A stretch of 64,000 nucleotides of DNA from Streptomyces sulfonofaciens (lineage in GTDB: Bacteria > Actinomycetota > Actinomycetes > Streptomycetales > Streptomycetaceae): the NCBI RefSeq assembly GCF_014656295.1, contig NZ_BNCD01000029.1, forward strand, positions 28,062-92,061, written 5' to 3'. Every line of letters begins with the position of its first letter. Positions within the stretch are counted from its first letter, which is position 1. A model generated the notes under the pieces. It saw only the letters and a program-made list of their open reading frames with translations. It was not told where the DNA came from and did not search any database. Shown one piece after another: positions 52,870 through 61,093 of this stretch. The position numbers and the translations under genes were made by a program.

Positions 52870-53778
52870 TCACGGTCCTGCGGGGTGCTCGCCCATGCGG
52901 GCGCGGACGCGGAAGGCCGCCGGGGTTTCGCCCGTGCAGCGGCGGAAGAACTTGGTGAAGACCGTGGGACTGGTGAAGCCGAGCCGGTGCCCGATCTCCG
53001 TGGGCGTGAGGCTGGTGTGCATCAGAAGGCGCCTGGCCTCCAGGGCCGCGCGGTCGTCGAGGTACTGCTTGGCGGTGCGGCTGGTGGCGGCCTGGCAGGC
53101 ACGGGTGAGGGTGCGGACGCTGTAACCGAGGGCGGCGGCGTAGTCCTCGACGCGGCGGGTGACGGCGAAGTCGCGTTCGACGGCGCGGTGGAAACGCTGA
53201 AAGGTGCCGCTGTCGCCGGCGCCGACGTGCGGCGGGCGGGTGTGGTGGAGGTGGCCGAGGCGCAGGACGAGCGCGGCCAGCAGGTGGCGTGTGAGGACGA
53301 TGTGGGTGTCGACCGGCAGGGCCCCGACGTGGAGGTAGGTGTCCTCCAGGAGGCGGAGCGTGGCGTCGAGCGCCGCGCCCTGCCGCTCGTCGGGGACGAG
53401 CGGGCCCTCGGGGTGGGGCGGACCGAGGTGGGCGGCCGAGACGGTGGCGGCGTCGGCGAAGCCCTGCAGGAACAGCAGAGCGGTCCCCGTGGCGCCGTCC
53501 AGGCCGTGCCCGAGGCGGAGCACCTGACCCGGCCGGACCCACAGCCAGGCACCCGGCGGCACCGTGTGCTCGGTGCCGTCGACCCGGCAGCACAGGGAGC
53601 CGGACCGCAGGGCGATGAGGAGGTGGAATCCCAACCGCAGCGGTCGGTGCGGGCCCACACGGTCGCGTTCGGCCTGCCCGGTGAGCCGGGCCAGGTCCCA
53701 CACCTCGACGCCCGGTGGCCCTCCCGGAGACGGGCGGAACGGGACGTCGACGATGCGTTCATGTCCGTTCTGGTCCAT
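52870..53778 (-). CDS. AraC-family transcriptional regulator
   Basis: 302 aa. The N-terminal half is a cupin-like ligand domain (LLIALRSGSLCCRVDGTEHTVPPGAWLWVRPGQVL). The C-terminal half is the double helix-turn-helix: VEDYAAALGYSVRTLTRAC and the second helix pair PTEIGHRLGFTSPTVFTKFFRRCTGETPAAFR. The start at 53778 was preferred because coding quality falls upstream. It converges on the AA10 gene. Its target is unknown; adjacent CAZyme genes are candidates. Confidence 0.92.
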   Translation of the reverse strand: MDQNGHERIVDVPFRPSPGGPPGVEVWDLARLTGQAERDRVGPHRPLRLGFHLLIALRSGSLCCRVDGTEHTVPPGAWLWVRPGQVLRLGHGLDGATGTALLFLQGFADAATVSAAHLGPPHPEGPLVPDERQGAALDATLRLLEDTYLHVGALPVDTHIVLTRHLLAALVLRLGHLHHTRPPHVGAGDSGTFQRFHRAVERDFAVTRRVEDYAAALGYSVRTLTRACQAATSRTAKQYLDDRAALEARRLLMHTSLTPTEIGHRLGFTSPTVFTKFFRRCTGETPAAFRVRARMGEHPAGP

Positions 53779-54200
53779 GATGTGGGGCCCAGCGTACTCC
53801 CACGCCCCTGGCAAGACGCCTTCCGCCGGTGCGACGGAGCAGGTCAGGTCCTCTTCCCTACGCAGGGGGCGCAACCGCTTCCCCGTCTCCCCTGACCGAA
53901 AGGGGTGCCACGGAGTCGGCAAGACGAGCACACCGCGCGGCGACCGCACGAGCGGTTGACCGCGGGCGCGACGGGCGCGACCGGCGCGCTGCCCCGGCGG
54001 CTCGCGGCCCGCCGCCGCGGGTGGGGAAGGCGCGGACGCTCCGGCGCCCGGGGCGAGCGGGCCCGGCGGCCGGGCCACCGCGCGCGCCCCGCGCGACGGG
54101 GCGTCCGCCCCCGCCCACCCCGGCAGGACCGGGGCGGGTGGGGGTGGCCGGCGTTGCGGGCGACGACCGCGCCGCCGGTGCGGCCGGCGCCCGTGTCAGA
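53779..54200. other. Intergenic, nothing recognised
   Basis: 422 bp between the AraC gene start and the CocE-type gene stop, both on the minus strand. Very GC-rich, with no domain-bearing frame. It must contain the AraC promoter. Confidence 0.5.
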
Positions 54201-56117
54201 TCAGAGGCGGCCGCCCGGGACCACCTGGAACGTCGCGGGACCGGCCGGCAGATCCACCGTGTACTGGCGCAGATACGTGTCCAGGTACGGTGAGCGGTCA
54301 CCGGCCGTGGCCGTGTCGTCGGCCGGGTCGTCCAGGGCGAGCCTCAGTTGAGCGCCCTTGACCCTGATCGTCTGCCCGGAGGGCGTGTCGCGCCACGAGC
54401 CCGTCCGGATGGAGCCGATCTCGACGGCCAGGACGTGCCCGGCCGCCAGGGTCCAGTCGGTCGCCTTGAGGTCGACGGCCAGCCGCCCCTGGTCCAGCAG
54501 CGAGACCTGCTCGTCGAACATGGCGGCGGTGCCGTCCGGCGCCACGTCGTACAGCTTCAGCATGACGTTGCCCTCGCCCCGGGCGGTCAGAAGGACGCGC
54601 GGGGTGCCGGTGACACGCACGGCCCGTTCGACGGGCGCGGACCACACGAAGAAGCTGGACGCGGTCTCGCCGGCCCGCTGCCGCGCCGCCTGCTCGCCTG
54701 CCAGGCCCTTCGGGGCGGCCCGGTCGATCGCGGGCGCGTGCTCCATGTCCCACTCGCCGTACGGCTTTCCGCGTGCCCCCGGCGTCGTCCCGCCGGACCC
54801 GCCCGACGCGCCCGAAGCGCCGGGAGCCGCGCTCGCCGAGCTGCCGCCGTCGTCCACGTACGAGCCGCCGCCGAGCGGGAGGGTGACGGACCGTGCCGCG
54901 GCCGGCCAGGTGTTCTGGGCGCGCCAGGTGCCGGTGGAGTCCTCCACGGCGTAGGCCGGGTAGTGGACCGCCGGCCTGATGCCCTTGAGGTACTGGTCGT
55001 AGAAGGAGAGCGTCTCGTCGTACCAGCCCTCGCGTCCCATGGACAGGCGCCCGTCGCCGGTGTGGTCGCCGCCGCGCACGTGCTCCCACTGGCCGAGCCA
55101 TCCGCGCTCGGGGCCCGTGTGGTTGTCGAGGTACTCCTGCATCTCCTCGGGCTTGGTGTTGTTCTCGATGAAGCCCTGGGTGACGAACAGCGGGGTGTCC
55201 GTGCCCCTGGCCATCTTCGCCAGGTCGCGGGAGGTCCAGTGCTCGTCCCACTGGTCGGCGATCCGGTACCCGGCCGAGTTCTCCGTGAGGCACTCCGGAT
55301 GGGCCGCCTCGTACCGGGCGTTGGCCAGGTAGTGCGCGTCGTCGTCCGCCATCTGGTCCATGGTGGCGATGGAGTTGTAGGCGTCCGCGGTGCCGGTGAC
55401 GTTGGGGCGGGGCACGCCGTTCGAGTAGATGTACTGGTACATGTCCCACAGGGGCTCCTGGGCGACGACGGCCTTGAGCGCGTGCTGGTCGAGGTCGTTG
55501 CCGATGAGGCCCGTGACGGCGTCGTACGACTTGCCGTACATGCCCACCGCGCCGGTGGACCACGGCTGCCGGGCGGCCCAGTCGACGGCTGCCCTGACGT
55601 CGGCCTGCTCACCGGGGCCGCCCCAGTCGAGGCACCCGGTGGAGCCGCCGAAACCGCGCAGGTCCACCATGACGAAGGCGTAGCCGCGGGCGAACAGGTC
55701 GGTGCCCTCGATGAAGTCCTGGAAGCGGGACGAGGGGCCGGTGTGCGTCCAGCCCTCGGGGTCGGTCTGCCCGGAGTGCCCGAAGTACGGGCCGACCGAC
55801 AGGATGACGGGCACCCGCGCGTTCGCGGCCGGCCGCTCGGGCAGCAGGACGTCGGCGTGCAGTTCGGTGCCGGAACCGTCCGAGGACGGGAAGTAGTGCT
55901 GCGTCCAGACCGAGCCCTCGGGGACGCGGTCGTTCTCCTCGTGCGTGACGGGCGTGGTGGCGGTGGCGAGTGCTGCCGCCGTCCGGGCCCCTGCCGGGGC
56001 GGCGGGCCCGGCGGCCGCGGCGGGGGCCGCGGCGGCGGGACCGATGAGCGCACCGGCCAACGCGCAGGCGGTGGCGAGTGCCGAGGCGGCCCGGGCGGCC
56101 GCGCGACGTCTGTTCAC
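54201..56117 (-). CDS. Secreted CocE/NonD (Xaa-Pro dipeptidyl-peptidase S15-type) hydrolase
   Basis: 638 aa. Signal peptide (RAASALATACALAGALIGPAAAAPA) and an Ala-rich stretch precede the alpha/beta hydrolase domain with VMVDLRGFGGSTG, the nucleophile elbow GMYGKSYDAVTG, the acid region TPLFVTQGFIENNTKP and the histidine in HVRGGDHTG. The C-terminal jelly-roll (ASSFFVWSAPVERAVRVTGTPRVLL) ends the protein. The GTG start at 56117 has GGGAGGAG upstream. The exact substrate (X-Pro peptides or esters) is unresolved. A promoter with TAGGAT -10 lies about 160 bp upstream. Confidence 0.9.
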   Translation of the reverse strand: MNRRRAAARAASALATACALAGALIGPAAAAPAAAAGPAAPAGARTAAALATATTPVTHEENDRVPEGSVWTQHYFPSSDGSGTELHADVLLPERPAANARVPVILSVGPYFGHSGQTDPEGWTHTGPSSRFQDFIEGTDLFARGYAFVMVDLRGFGGSTGCLDWGGPGEQADVRAAVDWAARQPWSTGAVGMYGKSYDAVTGLIGNDLDQHALKAVVAQEPLWDMYQYIYSNGVPRPNVTGTADAYNSIATMDQMADDDAHYLANARYEAAHPECLTENSAGYRIADQWDEHWTSRDLAKMARGTDTPLFVTQGFIENNTKPEEMQEYLDNHTGPERGWLGQWEHVRGGDHTGDGRLSMGREGWYDETLSFYDQYLKGIRPAVHYPAYAVEDSTGTWRAQNTWPAAARSVTLPLGGGSYVDDGGSSASAAPGASGASGGSGGTTPGARGKPYGEWDMEHAPAIDRAAPKGLAGEQAARQRAGETASSFFVWSAPVERAVRVTGTPRVLLTARGEGNVMLKLYDVAPDGTAAMFDEQVSLLDQGRLAVDLKATDWTLAAGHVLAVEIGSIRTGSWRDTPSGQTIRVKGAQLRLALDDPADDTATAGDRSPYLDTYLRQYTVDLPAGPATFQVVPGGRL

Positions 56118-56464
56118 ATGCTCCTCCCGGAGTGATGAGTACGGGGTGGTGCACATGGTGCCGGTGGGGCAGCGGCCCCGGCCCACCGCGCGCCGGGCGG
56201 TGGTGGGCGGGCGTGGACGGACGCGTGGAGCCTGGTCGCAGGCGCGGACGCGGACGCGGGCCGACGACAAGGGATCCTATGATTTTCATCAGAGTTCGTC
56301 ACCGAGGCGGTGTGCCTGCGTGCGGCCGGTGCGAACCGTCGGGTGTCCCGGTGGCCACGGGTGTCCCTGGTGCCTCGGGTGCCTCGGGTGTCCCCAGCGG
56401 GGCGCCGACGGAGCGCGGGCGTCCAGAAGCCCGTGTGCGGGCGCCCCCGTTCACCACTGCGGGT
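56118..56464. other. Intergenic with promoter and short imperfect repeats
   Basis: 347 bp upstream of the peptidase gene. Contains the promoter at 56274-56302 and, at about 56340-56400, several imperfect copies of GGTGCCTCGGGTGTCC. No gene was seen. Confidence 0.55.
56274..56302 (-). promoter_or_regulatory. Promoter of the secreted peptidase gene
   Basis: On the minus strand GTGACG, a 17-bp spacer and TAGGAT, a classic Streptomyces vegetative pattern. The start point would be near 56267. Confidence 0.6.
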
Positions 56465-57358
56465 TCACAGGCCCGGGTGCAGCGTTCCGAGGCCGGCCTG
56501 GGCCGCGGTCAGGGCCACTTCCGTGCGGTTCGAGCAGTCGAACTTGATCAGCAGGTTCGATATGTGGCGCTTCACCCCGTGGACGGAGATACCCAGGGCC
56601 CGGGCGATCTGCTGGTTGCTCCTGCCCTGGACGAGGTGGTGCAGGACCAGCCCCTCGCGCTCGGTCACCCGGCTCAGGGCGCGGGTGATCCGGTTGCCGC
56701 CGGCCGGCTCCCGCGGGGCCGCCACCTCGGGGCGCGCATGGCACCCCGTCAGGCCGGCGAAGGTCTCCTGGACCGTGTCGACGGTGATGTGCCGCTCGAA
56801 GAGCCACGCGTCGACCCGCATACCGGCCGCCGGACGGAAGACGGTGCGGGCCGCCGTGCCGGACAGGCTCAGCACGATCCTGGTGTCCTGGCGCGCGGCC
56901 AGCAGCGGTAACGCCTGCCCGTACCAGGCCAGTGGCAGCACGCAGACGTCGAACGGCTCCTCGCGCAGCAGCCGTTCGACGGTGTCCGCGTCGCGGCAGA
57001 CCCGGTGGGAGCGGACGGCCGTGACCCGGTCGAGCAGCGGGGGCAGGCCGAAGTACGAGATCTCGTCCTGGGCCCACCAGAGCACGCGCAGCCGAGGGCG
57101 CTCGGCCGGTGCGACGGCCGCCGCGACGGCCTGGCCGACCCGGGCGACCCGGCCGATCTGACCCACCGGACCCACCGGACCGACCTGGTGGACAGGTGCT
57201 CCACCGTCCTGCGCGGCACGGTCCTGGAGCGCTCCCCACGCGGCTTGTGTCCCCTCCACTCCGCCGGCCCCCGCTCGTCCGCACACAGTTGCACGTGAGG
57301 TGATCATGTCCCGACGATAAGCGGAGGTGGCGAATACGTGACGTCGATTATCGGCCAT
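56465..57358 (-). CDS. LuxR-type (NarL-like) regulator with a TTA codon
   Basis: 297 aa. The N-terminal two-thirds looks like a degenerate receiver fold (LRVLWWAQDEISYFGLPPLL; DVCVLPLAWYG; RIVLSLSG) without the acidic phosphoacceptor set. The C-terminal LuxR helix-turn-helix is clear: LTEREGLVLHHLVQGRSNQQIARALGISVHGVKRHISNLLIKF (residues about 230-275). The leucine codon at 56909-56911 (complement) is TTA, so it is a likely bldA target. ATG 57358 has AGGGCG upstream; ATG 57307 is an alternative. It may control the adjacent peptidase or the gene set to its right. Confidence 0.87.
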   Translation of the reverse strand: MADNRRHVFATSAYRRDMITSRATVCGRAGAGGVEGTQAAWGALQDRAAQDGGAPVHQVGPVGPVGQIGRVARVGQAVAAAVAPAERPRLRVLWWAQDEISYFGLPPLLDRVTAVRSHRVCRDADTVERLLREEPFDVCVLPLAWYGQALPLLAARQDTRIVLSLSGTAARTVFRPAAGMRVDAWLFERHITVDTVQETFAGLTGCHARPEVAAPREPAGGNRITRALSRVTEREGLVLHHLVQGRSNQQIARALGISVHGVKRHISNLLIKFDCSNRTEVALTAAQAGLGTLHPGL

Positions 57359-57559
57359 CCACGCCCTGATGGCAGATTACCGGCGGTACAGTGAGATGAC
57401 ACTCACAGATAAATGCGGCATGGCCCGGGTCCGATTCCGGCGATCTTCCGCCTCCCCGGCCCCGGCAGGTACAGTGCGCGGCGCACCCGCAATTACTGCC
57501 GCGGGGCGAACCGCCCTCCCGCCGCGGGGAAGGGCGCCGGGGAGAAGTGGGGAGTGCCG

Positions 57560-58078
57560 ATGACGGAAACCGCGCCTGACGCCGAGCTGTCACCCGAGCG
57601 CACGCTCGTGCTGATCAAGCCCGACGCGGTGTTGCGCGGGCTTTCGGGCCGCATCCTGTCGCGTTTCGAGGACATCGGCCTGAAAATCGTCGCCGTCAAA
57701 ACAGTGCGGATGGATGCCGAACTCATCCGGCGCCACTACGCCGACCTGGAGGAACGCCTCGGCACCGAGATCTATCTGCGCACCGCCGCCTTCATGAGCC
57801 AGGGCCCGGTCATCTCCCTCGTGCTGGAGGGGTTCGACGTGGTCGCCACGGTGCGCAAGCTCATCGGCGCGGCGTGCCCGAACGAGGCCGCTCCCGGCAC
57901 CATACGCGGCGACCTGTCGCATTTCAGCAGCAGCGCCTCGATCGCCACCGGCAAGGGCATGGCCAACCTGGTGCACGCCTCCGCCAACCGCGAGGAGGCC
58001 GCCTACGAGATCGGCGTGTGGTTCGCGAAGGAGGAACTGCTCGAGTACCGCACGCTCGCCGAGCAGCTCATGTACTGA
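57560..58078 (+). CDS. Nucleoside-diphosphate-kinase-like protein, atypical
   Basis: 172 aa, longer than the usual 135-145. NDK landmarks are present: TLVLIKPDAVLRGLSGRIL with Lys20, PGTIRGDLSHF with the RGD arginine, and the phosphorylated histidine region NLVHASANREEAAYEI with His139. The usual sequence there is HxSDS; here the second Ser is replaced by Asn, so the family's distal loop differs. Extra residues lie at 103-110 and around the C-terminus. The normal housekeeping ndk should be elsewhere, so this is a specialised paralog. It lies at the head of the right-hand gene set. Confidence 0.85.
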   Translation: MTETAPDAELSPERTLVLIKPDAVLRGLSGRILSRFEDIGLKIVAVKTVRMDAELIRRHYADLEERLGTEIYLRTAAFMSQGPVISLVLEGFDVVATVRKLIGAACPNEAAPGTIRGDLSHFSSSASIATGKGMANLVHASANREEAAYEIGVWFAKEELLEYRTLAEQLMY

Positions 58079-58106
58079 GCCGGCGCCGGTACTGAGCCGG
58101 CGCCGG
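58073..58106 (+). repeat. 17-bp tandem duplication across the NDK stop
   Basis: TACTGAGCCGGCGCCGG occurs twice in tandem, the first copy containing the stop codon. Each copy ends in the palindrome CCGGCGCCGG, which could form a weak terminator. Confidence 0.75.
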
Positions 58107-58244
58107 ACGCCGCCGCGCCCGCCCCGTCCCGCGGGGCGCCGGGGCCCGGACCTGCCCGGGGCGTCCGGCGCGAGAACTCCTGCGCGGTCCTGCGCGAAGA
58201 CCTCCGCTCGTCCTGCGCGAAGGCCCCCGCCGGCAAAGGACCGG

Positions 58245-58733
58245 TTACCGCTGCCCCGTCGGGGACGGGGCAGGAGGGGCGCCGGAGGAGCTGAGGTTGG
58301 CGTTCGCGTACCGGTCGTCACCGGTCACCTCGGGCCCGAACCACTCCGGGGGCTCGAACGCCCACGCCTCCTCCTCGGACCCGAACTCCACCTCGACGGT
58401 CGCGAGCGGCGCCAAGTGGCCCTCGAAGACGTCGACGTAGGCGATCGCGCCGTCGTGCAGCGGCAGCGCCCGCCGTGACTTGCTGACGCGCGCGCCCTCG
58501 GTCGCCGGCCACAGCACCGCGAACTCCTGCGCACCGATGGCGATCTCGAATTCCTGGCGCTTGATCCCGCGCCCCTTCTTGACGGCCAGGGTGTATTCGT
58601 CGCCCTGGCGCCTGACGCGCGCCTCCTCGTTTTCGCCGCGCGCCAGATATCCCTGCTGGACGGGGGTCGCCGGTATTTCGGAGAAGGGCCCGGTCACAGG
58701 GGCGAGAAACTTGCGCTCTATCTCGTTGGACAT
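58245..58733 (-). CDS. CYTH-domain (triphosphate tunnel metalloenzyme-like) protein
   Basis: 162 aa. The ExExK signature is in MSNEIERKFLAP, followed by alternating basic and acidic strands (VRRQGDEYTLAVKKGRG; RQEFEIAIGAQEF; VSKSRRALPLHDG; VDVFEGHLAPLATVEVEFGSEEEA) that line the tunnel. Members hydrolyse inorganic triphosphate, thiamine triphosphate or related substrates. The C-terminal 20 residues are a Ser/Pro tail. The start is fixed by the motif. It diverges from the cupin-like gene, and both leaders share the 10-mer AACGTTGAAC. Confidence 0.88.
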   Translation of the reverse strand: MSNEIERKFLAPVTGPFSEIPATPVQQGYLARGENEEARVRRQGDEYTLAVKKGRGIKRQEFEIAIGAQEFAVLWPATEGARVSKSRRALPLHDGAIAYVDVFEGHLAPLATVEVEFGSEEEAWAFEPPEWFGPEVTGDDRYANANLSSSGAPPAPSPTGQR

Positions 58734-58767
58734 GGTACGGCGGCGCGTCCTTCCGTTTCGGTGAACG

Positions 58768-58944
58768 AACGTTGAACATCCGCACCCGTCCGGCCGTCCG
58801 GCGGACCGGGTTCGGGGGCCTCCCCGCAGGTTACCCGTGACATGACGATCTGTCCCGGACACCGCGGCGGAAACGGGCTCTTAGGGAGGTAGCCGTTCGG
58901 CTACCTCTAAAGGACCCCCGTAGCGCACTTGCTCAACGTTGAAC
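58768..58944. promoter_or_regulatory. Divergent control region: shared AACGTTGAAC and a perfect inverted repeat
   Basis: AACGTTGAAC occurs at 58768-58777 (CYTH side) and 58935-58944 (cupin side; there within the palindrome TCAACGTTGA). Between them, 58886-58907 is a perfect inverted repeat with arms GAGGTAGCCG and CGGCTACCTC separated by two bases. The set suggests joint regulation of both divergent units. Confidence 0.65.
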
Positions 58945-59027
58945 CGATTGACTAGAAATGCAAAGGATCTTTCGTTGGTCCTGTATGGCGCACGCTAATT
59001 CACGGCACACAACTCGAAGGAGGAGCG

Positions 59028-59828
59028 GTGACCACAGTCGCGGACTCGAAGAGCACCCTTACCGGTCTCGGGCCGCTGGACCTGGAGGCCCTGCTCAACG
59101 GACTGCCGAAGGCCACGACCGACCGGCAGAAGGACTACAACCTCCACCTCGTGAAGCGCCTGGGTATGGCGCCCTGCATGGTGGACCTGCTGGACCAGTA
59201 CCTCCAGGACGGCGAGCTGCTCGACCTGATTGCGGCACGCTCGTACCGCCACGTCAACCATTTCGACAAGATCGTACTCGTCGATTCCGGCCAGACCGAG
59301 GGCTACCGGCTCACGCTGCACATGTGGTCCCCGCCGTACACCGAGAAGGAGCTGCACGACGAGCTGATCCACGACCACCGGTTCAGCTTCTGGTCGACCA
59401 TCCTCACCGGCAGGCTGGTCTCGCAGAACTTCGCCCGCCCCGGCAGCGAGCCGACCGGGAACCCGACCACCGTGTTCCGCCAGTACCGGTACAGCCCGGA
59501 GAAGCTGGGCGTCTCCACCCACTCGAACTTCTACGAGTTCGTGGACGAGTCGGAGCTGGAGATAACCGGCGACACGATCGAGGAGCAGGGCAACGCGTAC
59601 CACCTCCAGTACCACCGGATCCACCGCGTGATCCTGCCGCTGGAGTCGATGACCTGCACCCTGGTCCTGCGCGGGCCCCGGGAGCGCAACTTCTCCAACG
59701 TCTACAACACCGCGTACCCGTCGACCGACACCCAGTCCACGAACGTGATGTTCTCCCGCGACGAACTGGCGGGCAAGCTGCGTGCGCTCAAGGACGCCAT
59801 GACGGCGCAGGTCGATGCCCTTTCCTGA
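59028..59828 (+). CDS. Cupin-like protein of unknown function
   Basis: 266 aa. A helical N-terminal 85 residues is followed by a beta-barrel-like region with IHDHRFSFWSTILTGRL (His115 and His117) and YHLQYHRIHRV (His182, His186, His189), the layout of a cupin metal site. The usual glutamate of cupin motif 1 is not present at the expected place. There is no signal peptide. The GTG has GAAGGAGGAG just upstream, an excellent site. It overlaps the Nudix gene by 14 bp. The reaction is unknown; a metal-dependent dioxygenase or isomerase is possible. Confidence 0.72.
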   Translation: MTTVADSKSTLTGLGPLDLEALLNGLPKATTDRQKDYNLHLVKRLGMAPCMVDLLDQYLQDGELLDLIAARSYRHVNHFDKIVLVDSGQTEGYRLTLHMWSPPYTEKELHDELIHDHRFSFWSTILTGRLVSQNFARPGSEPTGNPTTVFRQYRYSPEKLGVSTHSNFYEFVDESELEITGDTIEEQGNAYHLQYHRIHRVILPLESMTCTLVLRGPRERNFSNVYNTAYPSTDTQSTNVMFSRDELAGKLRALKDAMTAQVDALS

Positions 59829-60465
59829 CGCCGGGGCCGCAGCCGGTCCGCAGGCGCCGGTCGTCCGGCTGGAGTCGGTGGAGACGCTGGCCGACGACTG
59901 GCTCACCCTGCGCAAGTTCCGCCTCGAGACCACCGGGCCGGACGGCACGGAGCAGCGCCTCACCCGCCTGAGCATCCACCGGGGCGACCGCGTCGGCGTC
60001 CTGCTCCACTCGCCCCGCCACGAAACCGTCGTCCTCACCAGTCAGTTCCGGCTCCCGGTGCTGCTGCACGGACGCGGGGACGGGCAACTGCTGGAAGTCC
60101 CGGGCGGGCTGCTCGACGACGGTGACGCGCTGGAGGCGGCACGCCGCGAGACCGAGGAGGAGACCGGATTCCGGGTCGGACCCCTCACCCGGGTGTCCGT
60201 CGTCTACATGGCACCGCAGTTGAGCCATGAGCGCACCCACCTGTTCGTCGCGGAGTACGACCCGCTGGTCCGGGTCGGTCCCGGCGGCGGGGTCGCCGAG
60301 GAGGGCGAGGACATCCGGGTGCTCCAGCTCCCGCTGGACGAGGCCGTCCGGCAGGTGTCGGCCCAGGAGGCGGCGGACGGCAAGACGCTGCTGCTCCTGC
60401 TGCACCTGCGGTGCCAGGGGCTGGGCGCCCCGCAGGGCGCCGTCGAGGAGGAAGGCCGTCCATGA
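59815..60465 (+). CDS. Nudix hydrolase
   Basis: 216 aa. The fold of ADP-ribose pyrophosphatase-like Nudix enzymes is visible: VVLTSQFRLPVLL, then the box GGLLDDGDALEAARRETEEETGF. REtxEExG is intact, but the first box glutamate is replaced by Asp and one spacing residue is missing, so metal binding may be altered. The C-terminus is longer than usual and ends in an acidic tail. It overlaps the cupin-like gene (14 bp) and the next small frame (ATGA). Confidence 0.87.
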   Translation: MPFPDAGAAAGPQAPVVRLESVETLADDWLTLRKFRLETTGPDGTEQRLTRLSIHRGDRVGVLLHSPRHETVVLTSQFRLPVLLHGRGDGQLLEVPGGLLDDGDALEAARRETEEETGFRVGPLTRVSVVYMAPQLSHERTHLFVAEYDPLVRVGPGGGVAEEGEDIRVLQLPLDEAVRQVSAQEAADGKTLLLLLHLRCQGLGAPQGAVEEEGRP

Positions 60466-60557
60466 CGGACCGGACACTGCCGACGGGCCGATCGGACGGA
60501 CGCGGCCCCGCCGCCGCGCGTCCCTTCGCCCCGTGCCCGCGAGGGGCCGCTCGATGA
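60462..60557 (+). CDS. Very small coupled frame A (31 codons)
   Basis: Starts with ATGA overlapping the Nudix stop and ends with a TGA overlapping the next ATG (60554). Product MTDRTLPTGRSDGRG..., 31 aa, with no domain. Two consecutive overlap junctions are the only support; high GC makes short open frames common, so it may be fortuitous. Confidence 0.35.
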   Translation: MTDRTLPTGRSDGRGPAAARPFAPCPRGAAR

Positions 60558-60886
60558 GACCGTCCGACGCCGTTCCGGATCGGCCGGCCCCGGTGGACCA
60601 CGCCACCGGAGCCGGCCGCGGCACCGGGCCGGCCACCGGGGGGCGACCGCGGGCGCCGGGCTCCCGGGTGCCGTCGCCCCTCCCCCGCGCCGGGCGCCAC
60701 CCGAGCACGACCGGCCGGCCGCGCACGGGTGACCGCGTGCGCACGGCAGGCCGCGTGGGCGCGGGCGGCCGTGCGGGCACACGCGGCCGTACGGGCGCGC
60801 CGCTCCTCGACGGCGGCGGCGACGGCGACGGCGACGGCGCGTACGGCGCCGCAGGGACGGCTTCGGGGACGCCGATCGAGACCTGA
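60554..60886 (+). CDS. Small coupled frame B (110 codons), Gly/Asp/Arg-rich
   Basis: 110 aa from an ATG overlapping the previous stop. The N-terminal 75 residues are Arg/Pro/Gly-rich; the C-terminal 28 change sharply to LLDGGGDGDGDGAYG... and end GTASGTPIET. No domain is known. The leader-like and core-like halves recall a peptide precursor, but this composition also arises by chance in such DNA. Confidence 0.4.
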   Translation: MRPSDAVPDRPAPVDHATGAGRGTGPATGGRPRAPGSRVPSPLPRAGRHPSTTGRPRTGDRVRTAGRVGAGGRAGTRGRTGAPLLDGGGDGDGDGAYGAAGTASGTPIET

Positions 60887-60949
60887 CCCCTCCCGTTGCG
60901 CCCCGCGGTACCGGCGCGACGCCCTCCTGCGCCCCGCCGGACGCCGGGG

Positions 60950-61093
60950 ATGGCCCCGCTGCGGCTGCACCCGCCGGCGACCGGCGCGCGACGGCGCGCC
61001 GGTGACGCGCGGGTGCGCCCCGCCCTGCGCGGCCGGTACCCGACCGCCGTAGCCCGACCCCGCCCACCGCTGCCGATCCGACCGCCGAAATGA
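60950..61093 (+). CDS. Possible small frame overlapping the MFS start
   Basis: 47 codons from ATG 60950 to a TGA sharing ATGA with the MFS start at 61090. Basic and proline-rich, no domain, ribosome-binding purines too close. Listed only because of the coupling junction. Confidence 0.2.
   Translation: MAPLRLHPPATGARRRAGDARVRPALRGRYPTAVARPRPPLPIRPPK

Noticed and set aside
57413..57559. Upstream extension of the NDK-like gene from an earlier in-frame ATG
   Set aside because: The added residues are Arg/Pro-rich and precede the NDK fold; ATG 57560 starts a normal N-terminus with purines upstream.
58886..58907. Perfect inverted repeat considered as an integration or attachment site
   Set aside because: No integrase, tRNA gene or matching second copy is present; a regulatory or hairpin role fits better.
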